Assembly (NCBI GenBank): GCA_002300355.1
Contig: NSGV01000002.1
Location: 1,612,001 to 1,676,000 of the forward strand
Direction: 5' to 3'
DNA length: 64,000 bases
Source: Streptomyces sp. TLI_235
GTDB taxonomy: Bacteria; Actinomycetota; Actinomycetes; Streptomycetales; Streptomycetaceae
Below are positions 25,217-33,590 of this stretch, in pieces. Under the pieces are notes generated by a model. That model was given only the letters and a program-made list of their open reading frames with translations. It was not told where the DNA came from and did not search any database. Each line of letters starts with the position of its first letter. The first letter of the stretch is position 1. Both the position numbers and the translations under genes were made by a program.

Positions 25217-26794
25217 ATGGCGGACCGGGCACCGGACGGCTGGACGGGCACCGAGCAGCGCCTGTGGGAGGCCTTCCGGCACGGCGAGGTGCTCGATCTG
25301 CGCGCCGGCAAGGAGGAGGACGACGACCCGGCGGGCTCCGGCGACTGGGGCGCGGAGCGGACGGTGCGCGCCGAGGTGCTGGCCCGGCTGCTGATCTCCG
25401 GCCCGGACCCGGCCCCCGGGCGCGTCGCGGCGCTGAAGCTGCAGGGCGGCTACGTCACCGGCCCGCTGCTGCTGGCCGGCGCGGCCATCACCCACTACAT
25501 CGAGCTGCACGGCTGCCGCTTCGACAAGCCGGTGCTGCTCTCCGAGGCCCGGGCCGGCACGATCCGGCTGATCGGCTGTCTGATACCCCGGCTGGAGGCC
25601 TCCCGGCTGGCCGCCGAGGGCGATGTGCACCTGGCCCGCTGCGTGGTGCCGCAGGGCATCCGGCTCACCGACGCGCGGATCGGCACCGACCTGCTGCTCA
25701 ACCAGGCCGTCCTCGGCGGCGACCGGCACCACCGGGCGGTGTCCGCCGACGGGCTCACCGTCCACCAGGACCTGGAGGCCGAGCGGCTGGAGGTCTACGG
25801 CGAGTTCGGTCTGCGGACCGGCCGGATCGGCGGGCGCCTCTCGCTTCGCGGCGCCCGGCTGCGGATGGCCGACGCCGACCGCAACTGCCTGAACCTCGCC
25901 CGGACGACCGTCGGCACGCTGTACCTGACCGGCTCGGCCGACAACCGCTGGACGACCTCCCGCACCGAGTACGGCTACGGCTACGGTCCGCCGCACGACC
26001 CCGGCGCACCGGTCACCCCGTTCCGTGCCCAGGGCGGTGTCCGGCTGGTCGACGCCCGGTTCGAGCAGGCCTGCCTGATCCACGACGCCGAGTTCCGGCT
26101 CTCCGGCCGGCAGGAGCTGTCGCTGCGCCGGATCCAGACCCCGGAGCTGCGGTTCGCCTGCCGGACGGCCCCCGACGGCCGGGTGTCGCTCTCCCGCGCC
26201 CGGGTCGGCAACCTGGTCGACGCCCCGCAGGCCTGGCCCGGCGCCGGCCTGGTGCGGCTCACCGGCTTCACCTACGAGTCGCTGCGGCCCGCGGAGCCCT
26301 TCGGCGTCGCGGAGCGGATCGCCTGGCTGGAGAACTCGCTCGGCGAGTACCAGCCGGAGCCGTACGAGCAGCTGGCCGCGGCGCTGCGCCGGGACGGCCG
26401 GGACGAGGACGCCCGCGAGGTGCTCTACGCCAAGCAGCGCCGGCGGCGGGCCGCCCTGCCGGTGCACGCCCGGCTGTGGGGGCTGCTGCAGGACGTCACC
26501 GTCGGCTACGGCTACCGGCCCGGGCGGGCCGCGCTCTGGCTGCTGCTGGCCTGGCTGCTCGGCACGGTGTACTTCACCGGGCACCCGCCGGCGCCGCTGA
26601 AGGCCGACGAGATGCCGACCTGGAACGCGCCGCTGTACACGCTGAGCAAGCTGCTGCCGGTGGTCGACCTCGGCCAGGAGGGGTGGAACCCGGGGCACAC
26701 CGGCCAGTGGGTCGCCGCGGCCCTGGTGCTGACCGGCTGGGTGCTGGCCACCACCGTCGTCGCCGGCGCGACCCGGCTGCTGCAGCGCGGCTGA
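25217..26794 (+). CDS. beta-helix-like membrane protein (annotated elsewhere as membrane-associated oxidoreductase)
   Basis: A 525-residue protein. Residues about 60-350 hold irregular short repeats of hydrophobic strands with small turns (LKLQGGYVTGPLLLAGAAIT, LIGCLIPRLEASRLAAEGDV, LRTGRIGGRLSLRGARL), as in pentapeptide-like or right-handed beta-helix proteins. A short helical region with YEQLAAALRRDGRDEDAREV follows, then two membrane helices (about 440-456 and 500-520) flanking a loop. I see no recognisable cofactor motif, so the oxidoreductase label used for relatives is not supported by sequence. ATG 25217 follows GGGGACG. It is divergent from hisD. Confidence 0.7.
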   Translation: MADRAPDGWTGTEQRLWEAFRHGEVLDLRAGKEEDDDPAGSGDWGAERTVRAEVLARLLISGPDPAPGRVAALKLQGGYVTGPLLLAGAAITHYIELHGCRFDKPVLLSEARAGTIRLIGCLIPRLEASRLAAEGDVHLARCVVPQGIRLTDARIGTDLLLNQAVLGGDRHHRAVSADGLTVHQDLEAERLEVYGEFGLRTGRIGGRLSLRGARLRMADADRNCLNLARTTVGTLYLTGSADNRWTTSRTEYGYGYGPPHDPGAPVTPFRAQGGVRLVDARFEQACLIHDAEFRLSGRQELSLRRIQTPELRFACRTAPDGRVSLSRARVGNLVDAPQAWPGAGLVRLTGFTYESLRPAEPFGVAERIAWLENSLGEYQPEPYEQLAAALRRDGRDEDAREVLYAKQRRRRAALPVHARLWGLLQDVTVGYGYRPGRAALWLLLAWLLGTVYFTGHPPAPLKADEMPTWNAPLYTLSKLLPVVDLGQEGWNPGHTGQWVAAALVLTGWVLATTVVAGATRLLQRG

Positions 26795-26850
26795 GGCCGT
26801 CCGGGCCGCTTCTGCGGCAAAAGGGCGAGGTCGCCGGGCCCGGCGGCAAC

Positions 26851-26856
26851 TACGCT
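26851..26856 (+). promoter_or_regulatory. -10 box for a probable leaderless LON-domain gene
   Basis: TACGCT ends seven bases before GTG 26864; no Shine-Dalgarno is visible. Confidence 0.5.
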
Positions 26857-26863
26857 GTGCGCC

Positions 26864-27592
26864 GTGACAGAACGGCTGCCGCTCTTCCCGCTCAACACGG
26901 TCCTCTACCCGGGGCTGGTGATGCCCCTGCACGTCTTCGAGGAGCGCTACCGCCGACTCGTCTCCGATCTGCTGGAACGGCCCGAGGAGGAGCCGCGCCG
27001 GTTCGGCGTGGTCGCGATCCGGGACGGGCGGGAGGTCGCCCCCGTCCGCGAGAACGAGGGCCCGGCCGGGCCGCTGGACGGCCTCGGCACCGTCACCGGG
27101 GACCCGCGGGAGGCGCTCTACCGGGTCGGCTGCGTCGCGGACGTCACCAGCGCCCGGCGGCAGGCCGACGGCCGGTACGAGCTGCTGGTCACCGGCACCA
27201 CCCGGTTCACCGTGGAGTCCGTCGACGCGAGCGGCCCCTACCTGGTGGCCGAGACCCAGCCGCTGGACGAGCCGTCCGGCCAGGGCACCGGGGCGCTCGG
27301 CGCCGCGGTCGAGCGGGCCTTCCAGGAGTACCGCAAGCGGCTCGCCGGCGCCCGGGAGGCCAGCCTGGCCGGCGACCAGGACCTGCCGCTCGACCCCCAG
27401 GTGCTCTCCTACCTGGTCGCGGCCGCGACCGTGCTGCCCGCACCCGTCAAGCAGGAGCTGCTGGCCTGCCCGGACACCGCCCAGCGGCTCACCGCCGAGC
27501 TGGAGCTGCTGCGCCGGGAGACCGCCCTGTTGGCCTGGCTGCCGTCGCTGCCCGCGGCGGACCTGACCCGCCAGGCCTTCAGCCCCAACTGA
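26864..27592 (+). CDS. LON peptidase substrate-binding domain protein
   Basis: A 242-residue protein consisting of the N-terminal LON substrate-binding domain only. It opens ERLPLFPLNTVLYPGLVMPLHVFEERYR (cut to LPLFPLNTVLYPG), then FGVVAIRDGREV, ELLVTGTTRFTVE and a C-terminal helical part. No AAA+ or protease domain follows, so it is a stand-alone LON_substr_bdg protein of unknown job, possibly in protein quality control. The start is GTG 26864. The YbaK gene follows 23 bases downstream, suggesting a small operon. Confidence 0.9.
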   Translation: MTERLPLFPLNTVLYPGLVMPLHVFEERYRRLVSDLLERPEEEPRRFGVVAIRDGREVAPVRENEGPAGPLDGLGTVTGDPREALYRVGCVADVTSARRQADGRYELLVTGTTRFTVESVDASGPYLVAETQPLDEPSGQGTGALGAAVERAFQEYRKRLAGAREASLAGDQDLPLDPQVLSYLVAAATVLPAPVKQELLACPDTAQRLTAELELLRRETALLAWLPSLPAADLTRQAFSPN

Positions 27593-27615
27593 CCGCACCC
27601 CGAGAAGGGCCGCCG

Positions 27616-28110
27616 ATGGCGAAGAAGACGAAGAAGGGCGGCCAGGGCACCCCGGCCACGGTCGCGCTGGAGGCCGCCGGCGTCGCCTACACCGTGCACG
27701 CCTACGACCACGACCCGGCCGCGGCCTCGTACGGCGGCGAGGCCGCCGAGCTGCTCGGCATCCCGGCCGGCCGGGTGTTCAAGACCCTGGTCGCCGACGT
27801 GGACGGCGCCCTGACCGTGGGCATCGTCCCGGTCTCCGGGCAGCTCGACCTGAAGGCGCTGGCCGCCGCGGTGGGCGGCAAGCGGGCGGCGATGGCCGAC
27901 CCGTCGGCCGCCGAGCGCAGCAGCGGCTACGTCCTCGGCGGCATCTCCCCGCTCGGGCAGCGGCGTCCACTGCGCACGGTGCTGGACGACAGCGCGCTCG
28001 GCCACCCCACGGTGTTCGTCTCCGCGGGGCGGCGCGGACTGGAGGTCGAGCTGGCCCCGGCCGACCTGGTCGCGCTGACCGGGGCCCGCACGGCCGCGAT
28101 CGGGCGCTAG
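27616..28110 (+). CDS. ybaK: Cys-tRNA(Pro)/aminoacyl-tRNA deacylase YbaK
   Basis: A 164-residue trans-editing protein that hydrolyses mischarged Cys-tRNAPro. Family residues visible are TVHAYDHDPAA at the N terminus, GIPAGRVFKTLVADVDG (the catalytic Lys in FKTL), VPVSGQLDLKALA and GGISPLGQRR. ATG 27616 is preceded by GAAGGG. It is the second gene after the LON-domain gene and convergent with the DUF2567 gene. Confidence 0.93.
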   Translation: MAKKTKKGGQGTPATVALEAAGVAYTVHAYDHDPAAASYGGEAAELLGIPAGRVFKTLVADVDGALTVGIVPVSGQLDLKALAAAVGGKRAAMADPSAAERSSGYVLGGISPLGQRRPLRTVLDDSALGHPTVFVSAGRRGLEVELAPADLVALTGARTAAIGR

Positions 28111-28140
28111 GCCCTCTCCACGGGAGCGTGGCTTGCCAGG

Positions 28141-28848
28141 TCATTCCCCGCGGTGCGGCTCCGGGTGCTCCTGCGGGTGGCCGTCGTGCGCGTGGCCGTC
28201 CTGGGGCCGCGCCCAGGGCTGCGGCGAGGCCCAGTAGGGCGGCGGGTCCTCCTCGCGCTTGCCGAAGGCGGCGGACAGCACCAACAGCATCACCATGGCG
28301 GTCATCGGCCAGACCAGCAGGGCGCCGTGCGCGCCGAGTTCCAGCGGGGCGCTGAACCGGCCGCCGTCGCCGACCTGCCGGGCGTGCGCGACCAGGTCCG
28401 AGGTGGGGCCGAGCCTCATGCCCAGCTGCCAGCCGATCACCGAGCCGGCCAGGCCGCCGACCGCGAGGCCCACCGCGACCGCGACGCCGCCGCCCCGGCG
28501 GCGGGTGAACAGGAAGGCGGTCAGCGCGGTGGCCAGGCCCGCGCCGAGGCCCAGCAGGGCGAAGACGCTGTCCGCACCGGCCCGCTGCTCGCCCTCCGGG
28601 TCGGCGTACAGCAGCTGCTCGCCCTTGACGACCAGGCCGACCTGGGGCGCCAGCCAGAGCCAGAGCAGGCCGAGCACCACACCGAGCAGCGCGCCCGCAA
28701 CCGCGATCAGCGCACCGGTCCGCACCTCCGGGAGCAGGGCGCGCTTCGGCCGCTTCGGCCGGTCGGCCGCCGGCGGTGGCGGGGCGAACGGGTCGTGCGG
28801 GGCGTACGGGTCGGCGCCCGGGCCCGTCGGTGTGTTCGGTGCGGTCAC
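28141..28848 (-). CDS. DUF2567 membrane protein
   Basis: A 235-residue protein with a Pro-rich cytoplasmic N terminus of about 40 residues, four hydrophobic segments (about 45-66, 96-113, 122-141, 180-198), and a His/Pro-rich tail (HAHDGHPQEHPEPHRGE). The layout and the LLWLWLAPQV / GMRLGP motifs match DUF2567, an actinobacterial family of unknown function. The His-rich tail could bind metal, but this is not shown. GTG start at 28846-28848. Confidence 0.75.
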   Translation of the reverse strand: MTAPNTPTGPGADPYAPHDPFAPPPPAADRPKRPKRALLPEVRTGALIAVAGALLGVVLGLLWLWLAPQVGLVVKGEQLLYADPEGEQRAGADSVFALLGLGAGLATALTAFLFTRRRGGGVAVAVGLAVGGLAGSVIGWQLGMRLGPTSDLVAHARQVGDGGRFSAPLELGAHGALLVWPMTAMVMLLVLSAAFGKREEDPPPYWASPQPWARPQDGHAHDGHPQEHPEPHRGE

Positions 28849-28919
28849 CCGGCCATCGTTTCACGACCGCGCCCCGGGCGGACGGGGCGGGCGGCTCCGG
28901 TGCGGTCGGGGCCCGCCCG

Positions 28920-29717
28920 TCAGCGGGTGGCCCGCCGGTACGCCCAGGTGGCCGCGGTCAGCGAGCAGAGGCCGACGGCGGCGCAGACACCCAGGTCGCC
29001 GAGGACGGCGGCCCAGTCCGGCGCCGGGGCGAACGTCCGGGCGAAGGCCTCCACGCCGTAGGTGGAGGGAAGCAGGTCGCGCAGCCAGCGGACGGGCTCC
29101 GGCAGGTTGCCGGCCGGCAGCACGCCGAGCAGCAGCGCGGCGGACATGCCGAGCTGGCCGAGCAGGGTGGCGATCTCCTGGCGCTTGGCGAGCAGACCGC
29201 AGGCGGCGCCGAGGCCGGAGAGGGCCGCCCCGGCGAGCGGGACGACCGAGAGCAGCACCCAGAGGTTCCGGGCCGGCAGGTCGAACAGCCAGGCGCCGGC
29301 CGCGGCGGTGACCAGGGTGCCGGGCAGGGTGAAGGAGGCGTAGGCGCCGGCCGCGCCGAGCACCACGGCGGCCGGCGGCACGGGCAGCGTCGCGTAGTGG
29401 TCGAGGCCGCCGGTGGCGCGGAGCTTCCCGAAGTACTGGGCGAGCAGGTTGAGCGCGACGAAGGCGACCACGAGGACGGCCGAGCCCGCGACGACGGCGT
29501 GCGCGGCCGGGTTGTCGCCGCCGTCGACGACGCCGCGCATCATCACCAGGATGCCGAGCGACTGGAAGGTGGCCACGAACAGCAGCGGGATGCGGGCGAC
29601 CTTGGCCCGGGCGAGCTGCGCGCGGTAGACGGCCGCCAGCGAGGGCAGCAGCCGGGCGGCGGGGGCCAGCTCGGCGGGGGCGACGGCGGTGGGGGCCGGG
29701 GTGTCGAGGACCGTCAC
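28920..29717 (-). CDS. ABC-2 type exporter permease
   Basis: A 265-residue membrane protein with six hydrophobic segments and the ABC-2 permease pattern, including the LLPSTYGVEAFAR motif before the last helix. GTG 29715-29717 overlaps the ATPase stop by GTGA, so the two are co-translated and form one exporter. The substrate is unknown; the daunorubicin-resistance type is closest by layout. Confidence 0.88.
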   Translation of the reverse strand: MTVLDTPAPTAVAPAELAPAARLLPSLAAVYRAQLARAKVARIPLLFVATFQSLGILVMMRGVVDGGDNPAAHAVVAGSAVLVVAFVALNLLAQYFGKLRATGGLDHYATLPVPPAAVVLGAAGAYASFTLPGTLVTAAAGAWLFDLPARNLWVLLSVVPLAGAALSGLGAACGLLAKRQEIATLLGQLGMSAALLLGVLPAGNLPEPVRWLRDLLPSTYGVEAFARTFAPAPDWAAVLGDLGVCAAVGLCSLTAATWAYRRATR

Positions 29718-30739
29718 TTGGCGAGTCCTTTGTGCCGGCCGCCGAGCTTGAGGTAGGCGTCCTCCAGGCTGGGGGTGGCCAGGGTGAAGTCGTCGAGTGC
29801 GGCGAAGGCGGCGCCGCCGGTGACCGCGGCGACCAGTTCGCGGGCCTGTTCGGGGGTGGTGCGGACGGTCCAGCGGCGGCCGGTGCGTTCGGCGCGGGCG
29901 GCGAGCTCGGCGACCGCGGGGACGTCCAGCGGGGCGTCGGTGCGCCACACCAGGTCGAGCCGGACGTCGCCGTCGACCAGCGCCTTGAGGCCGCCGGGGG
30001 TGTCGCAGGCGATGACCCGGCCCTCGTCGACGACGGCGACCCGGTCGAGCACCGTCTCGGCCTCGATCACGTTGTGGGTGACCAGCAGCACGGTGGTGCC
30101 GCGCTCGGCGCGGCGGCGGTCCACGGCGGACCAGACGGCGCGCCGGGCGACCGGGTCCATGCCGGTGGTGGGCTCGTCCAGGACGAGCAGCGGGCGCTCG
30201 CCGACCAGGGCGGCGGCGAAGCAGGCGAGGCGGCGCTGGCCGCCGGAGAGCTTGGCGAGCGGGCGGCCGGCGAGCGGCTCCAGGCCGAGTTCGGCGAGCA
30301 CCTCGGCGGTCTCGGCGCGGGCTCGGGTACGGCCGAGGCCGCGCAGCCGTCCGGTGGTCTCGGCGGCGAGGGAGACGGTGAGCTCGTCCAGCGCGGTGGA
30401 CTCCTGGCCGAGGTAGGCCAGCAGCCGGGAGGCCCGCTCGGGGTGGCGGACGATGTCGTGGCCGAGGATGTCGATGCTGCCCGCGTCCGGGCGGAGCAGC
30501 CCGGTGAGCTGGCGGACGAGGGTGGACTTGCCGGCGCCGTTCGGGCCCAGCAGGCCGAAGATCTCGCCGCGGTGCACGGTCAGGTCGATCCCGGTGTTGG
30601 CCGGCACCTCGGCGGCCTTGGCGCCGCTGCCGGTGCGGTAGGTCTTGGCAAGGCCGCGGACGGTGCAGCAGGCCGGACCCGGGAGGCCGTCCCGTGCCCG
30701 CGTCGGGGCCGGGGGTGCCTGCCGGTCGGTGTCGCTCAC
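29714..30739 (-). CDS. ABC exporter ATP-binding protein
   Basis: A 341-residue ATPase with Walker A GPNGAGKSTL (about residue 70), Q-loop LAYLGQES, signature KLSGGQRR, Walker B LLVLDEPTTG and H-loop VTHN. A C-terminal extension of about 100 residues is typical of DrrA-like exporters. It pairs with the downstream permease. GTG 30737-30739 has no Shine-Dalgarno, and a TAAAGT box ends eight bases upstream, so a leaderless transcript is likely. Confidence 0.93.
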   Translation of the reverse strand: MSDTDRQAPPAPTRARDGLPGPACCTVRGLAKTYRTGSGAKAAEVPANTGIDLTVHRGEIFGLLGPNGAGKSTLVRQLTGLLRPDAGSIDILGHDIVRHPERASRLLAYLGQESTALDELTVSLAAETTGRLRGLGRTRARAETAEVLAELGLEPLAGRPLAKLSGGQRRLACFAAALVGERPLLVLDEPTTGMDPVARRAVWSAVDRRRAERGTTVLLVTHNVIEAETVLDRVAVVDEGRVIACDTPGGLKALVDGDVRLDLVWRTDAPLDVPAVAELAARAERTGRRWTVRTTPEQARELVAAVTGGAAFAALDDFTLATPSLEDAYLKLGGRHKGLAK

Positions 30740-30747
30740 GCGAGAAG

Positions 30748-30753
30748 ACTTTA
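30748..30753 (-). promoter_or_regulatory. -10 box for the ABC exporter operon
   Basis: Minus-strand TAAAGT, eight bases, then the GTG start. The promoter appears to drive a leaderless message. Confidence 0.4.
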
Positions 30754-30818
30754 CGCTCCGCTGCGGCCGAACCGGGCACGGGGGCCGGTCGGGGGCGGTT
30801 CAGGTCGCGGCGGCGCGG

Positions 30819-31598
30819 TCAGGGCGCCGGCGGGGTGGCCAGGATGAGCGGGACGCTGCCGCAGGGGTGCAGCCGGGCGCCGTGGTGGACGGTGCCCGCG
30901 GCGGGGCCGGTGAGCACGGCGGCGAAGTCGGGGCCGCGCAGCAGCGAGCCGGCCAGGTAGCGGGCGTCGGTGGAGACGGCGACCCGGCCGCGGGCGTTGA
31001 CCAGGCAGGCCGGGCCGGGCAGCTCCTGGAGGACGGGCATGACGGCCGCCTCGAAGTGCGAGAGGTAGACGTCGGCGGCGGCGACCCCGGCGAAGGCTCC
31101 GCCGACGGTGACGGGCGCGGAGAGGGTGAGGCTGTACTCGTCGGAGCAGAGGTAGTCGACGTAGGGGCCGGCGACGGCGCGGCGGCCGGTGTCGCGGGGC
31201 AGCGCGTACCAGTCCCAGTGGGTGTAGTCGGAGTACGCGGAGTGGCCGGGGTCGAGGTCGAGCAGCAGGGGCCGGACGGTCCGGTCGGCGCCGCTCTGCC
31301 ACCACTCCAGCCAGGCGGGGACGTCGGCGAGCAGGCCGGGGGCGGCGACGAAGCCGAGGCCCGAGACGAGGTCGAGCCGGTTCAGCCGGTCGTGCAGGCC
31401 GGGGCGGAGGGCGGCGAGGTCCTCGGTGGTGGGCGGGCGGCCGTGGTCGGCCGCGGCGGCGAGGACGGCGGTGGTGTCGGAGAGGGTCTCGGCGACCGTG
31501 TCGAAGACGATCTCCAGGGTGTCGCGGACGCGGGCCGCCACGTCGGCTGCGGTCGCCTCGGCCAGGGCGTCTGCCGTGGGCGGGTGACTGCTCGCCAT
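30819..31598 (-). CDS. soluble Cache-domain protein
   Basis: A 259-residue protein without signal peptide or membrane segment. Residues about 80-220 look like a Cache sensor domain: WDWYALPRDTGRRAVAGPYV, SDEYSLTLSAPV and GVAAADVYLSHFE. Cache domains usually sense amino acids, polyamines or organic acids outside the cell, so a cytosolic copy is unusual. ATG 31596-31598 has GGAGGAG upstream, and the gene lies 16 bases after the FadR/GntR regulator. It may be a ligand-binding partner of that regulator. Confidence 0.75.
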   Translation of the reverse strand: MASSHPPTADALAEATAADVAARVRDTLEIVFDTVAETLSDTTAVLAAAADHGRPPTTEDLAALRPGLHDRLNRLDLVSGLGFVAAPGLLADVPAWLEWWQSGADRTVRPLLLDLDPGHSAYSDYTHWDWYALPRDTGRRAVAGPYVDYLCSDEYSLTLSAPVTVGGAFAGVAAADVYLSHFEAAVMPVLQELPGPACLVNARGRVAVSTDARYLAGSLLRGPDFAAVLTGPAAGTVHHGARLHPCGSVPLILATPPAP

Positions 31599-31614
31599 GC
31601 GTGTTCTCCTCCGG

Positions 31615-32364
31615 TCAGCGAAGGCCGGCGCCGCCCGGGGTGCCGAGCCGGAGGCCGATCAGGCGGGCCACGGCCTCCTCGGCGCAATGCTCGGCCAGGG
31701 TGCGCGCCTGCTCGTGCGCCCCATCCTGCACGGCCGAGATCACGGCGCGGTGACGATTTCGCACATCGTCGAGGCCGGTGTCGAGGACGAGGCAGAGCAG
31801 GGCGCCGACGTCGGTCTGGATACCGACGGCCTCGCGGGTGAGCCGGGCGGACTGGGCGGCGGCGGCGAGTTCGACGTGGAAGCGGCCGAGGGTGCGGCTG
31901 CGGGCCGGCGGGTCGGCGGCCTCGCCGAGTTCGTCGAGGGTGCGGTGCAGCGGGCGGAGGTCGTCCGGTTCGGTGCGGCGGGCGGCGAGCCGGGCGGCGG
32001 CACCGGAGACGGCGGCCCAGTGGTCGCCGAGGTCGCGGAGTTCGTCGGTGCTCCAGGCGGCGAGCAGGGAGTGCAGGCGGTCGGCGGCGGGGCCGGCCGG
32101 GAGGGTGACGAAGCTGCCGCCGCCGCGGCCGCGGCGGGTGGTGACGAGCCCCTGCTGGCGCAGGGCCATCAGCGCCTCGCGCAGGGTGACGGTGGAGACG
32201 CCGAGCTGGGCGGCGAGGTCGGTCTCGCCGGGCAGTTGCTCGCCGTCGGCGAGGAGTCCGAGCTCGATGGCGTCGGAGAGCCGCCGGACGACCGTGTCCA
32301 CCCGGGCCCGGGTGTCGACGGGCGCGAACACGGCGCGCCGGGCCCCGCCCTGGTCCTGTCTCAA
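31615..32364 (-). CDS. FadR/GntR-family transcriptional regulator
   Basis: A 249-residue regulator with an N-terminal winged helix (LPGETDLAAQLGVSTVTLREAL, about residues 43-65; RRGRGGGSFV wing) and a C-terminal FCD-type effector domain with metal-binding-type residues in GRFHVELAAAAQ and RNRHRAVISAV. TTG 32362-32364 has AAGG upstream; GTG 32329-32331 is an alternative start. It is divergent from the polyamine-type importer with 120 bases between, so it most likely controls that operon in response to the transported ligand. Confidence 0.88.
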   Translation of the reverse strand: MRQDQGGARRAVFAPVDTRARVDTVVRRLSDAIELGLLADGEQLPGETDLAAQLGVSTVTLREALMALRQQGLVTTRRGRGGGSFVTLPAGPAADRLHSLLAAWSTDELRDLGDHWAAVSGAAARLAARRTEPDDLRPLHRTLDELGEAADPPARSRTLGRFHVELAAAAQSARLTREAVGIQTDVGALLCLVLDTGLDDVRNRHRAVISAVQDGAHEQARTLAEHCAEEAVARLIGLRLGTPGGAGLR

Positions 32365-32386
32365 CTGTCACCGCCTTGTCGTTGGC

Positions 32387-32413
32387 TCAAGCTTTACCTT
32401 AATGGGGTCTTGA
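32387..32413. repeat. short inverted repeat overlapping the importer -35
   Basis: TCAAG (32387-32391) and CTTGA (32409-32413) face each other across 17 bases, and the right arm overlaps the -35 box of the importer promoter. It is a possible FadR/GntR operator, but the arms are short. Confidence 0.3.
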
Positions 32414-32438
32414 ACTTAGAACTATGACTTCATATCTT
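32410..32438 (+). promoter_or_regulatory. promoter of the polyamine-type importer operon
   Basis: TTGAAC (32410-32415), a 17-base spacer, then TATCTT (32433-32438). This is a good sigma-70-like promoter in an AT-richer gap, with a leader of about 40 bases ending in GAAAGGG before ATG 32485. Confidence 0.6.
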
Positions 32439-32484
32439 TCATCTCCAGCTTCACCTCCGACTACCCCCTGCAGAAAGGGCCCCC

Positions 32485-33522
32485 ATGGACGGGACAGCCA
32501 TCCGGCTGCGCGGCCTGCGCAAGTCCTTCGGCCGGACCGAGGTCGTGGCGGGCGTCGACCTGGACATCGCCGACGGCGAGTTCTTCTCGATGCTCGGGCC
32601 CTCCGGCTCGGGCAAGACCACCGTGCTGCGGATGGTCGCCGGCTTCGAAGCCCCGAGCGCGGGCACCGTCGAGCTGGCCGGCCGGGACGTCACCCGGCTC
32701 GCCCCCTTCGAGCGGGACGTCCACACCGTTTTCCAGGACTACGCGCTCTTCCCGCACATGACGGTCGAGCAGAACGTCGCCTACGGCCTCAAGGTCCGCA
32801 AGGTGCCCCGCGCCGAGCGGACGGCCCGGGCCCGCGAGGCCCTGGCGGGCGTGCGGCTCGACGGCCTCGGCGACCGTCGCCCCGCCCAGCTCTCCGGCGG
32901 CCAGCGCCAACGGGTCGCGCTGGCCCGCGCCCTGGTCAACCGGCCCCGGGTACTGCTGCTCGACGAGCCGCTCGGCGCCCTCGACCTCAAGCTCCGCGAG
33001 GAGATGCAGGTCGAGCTGAAGGCCCTGCAGCGCGAGGTCGGCATCACCTTCGTCCTCGTCACCCACGATCAGGACGAGGCGCTCACCATGAGCGACCGCA
33101 TCGCCGTATTCAACCGGGGCCGGATCGAGCAGGTCGGCACCCCCGCCGAGATCTACGAGCGGCCCGCCACCCCCTTCGTGGCCGGCTTCGTCGGCGCCTC
33201 CAACCTGCTCACCGGGCAGGCCGCGGAGCAGGTCCTCGGCCGCGCCGGCACCTGGAGCATCCGCCCGGAGAAGATCCGGGTCCTCACCGAGAGCGCGCCC
33301 GCCGGCGAGGAGGCCCACTCGACCGTCGCCGGCACGGTCGCCGAGGTCGTCTACCTCGGCGACGCCACCCGCTTCCTGGTCGACCTGGACGCCGGCGGCC
33401 GGCTCACCGCCGTCCAGCAGAACCTCGACACCTCCTCCGAGGACGTCGCCGCCTACCGCGGCTCCCGGGTGCGGCTGCAGTGGCACCCCCGCCACAACGT
33501 CGCCGTCCCGGACGCCGGCTGA
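32485..33522 (+). CDS. polyamine-type ABC importer ATP-binding protein (PotA-like)
   Basis: A 345-residue ATPase. Walker A GPSGSGKTTV is near residue 38, Q-loop FQDYALFPHM, signature LSGGQRQRVALARAL, Walker B LLLDEPLGALD, H-loop THDQDEA, and a C-terminal TOBE domain (about residues 245-340). The TOBE domain and order of genes match PotA/FbpC-type importers of spermidine, putrescine or related amines. It is the first gene of a four-gene operon. Confidence 0.93.
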   Translation: MDGTAIRLRGLRKSFGRTEVVAGVDLDIADGEFFSMLGPSGSGKTTVLRMVAGFEAPSAGTVELAGRDVTRLAPFERDVHTVFQDYALFPHMTVEQNVAYGLKVRKVPRAERTARAREALAGVRLDGLGDRRPAQLSGGQRQRVALARALVNRPRVLLLDEPLGALDLKLREEMQVELKALQREVGITFVLVTHDQDEALTMSDRIAVFNRGRIEQVGTPAEIYERPATPFVAGFVGASNLLTGQAAEQVLGRAGTWSIRPEKIRVLTESAPAGEEAHSTVAGTVAEVVYLGDATRFLVDLDAGGRLTAVQQNLDTSSEDVAAYRGSRVRLQWHPRHNVAVPDAG

Positions 33523-33590
33523 CCGCCGCACCCCCGCACTCGCAGCACTCCCCCGCTCCGCTCCCGTCCCCCTCACCCGTGGAGAACACC

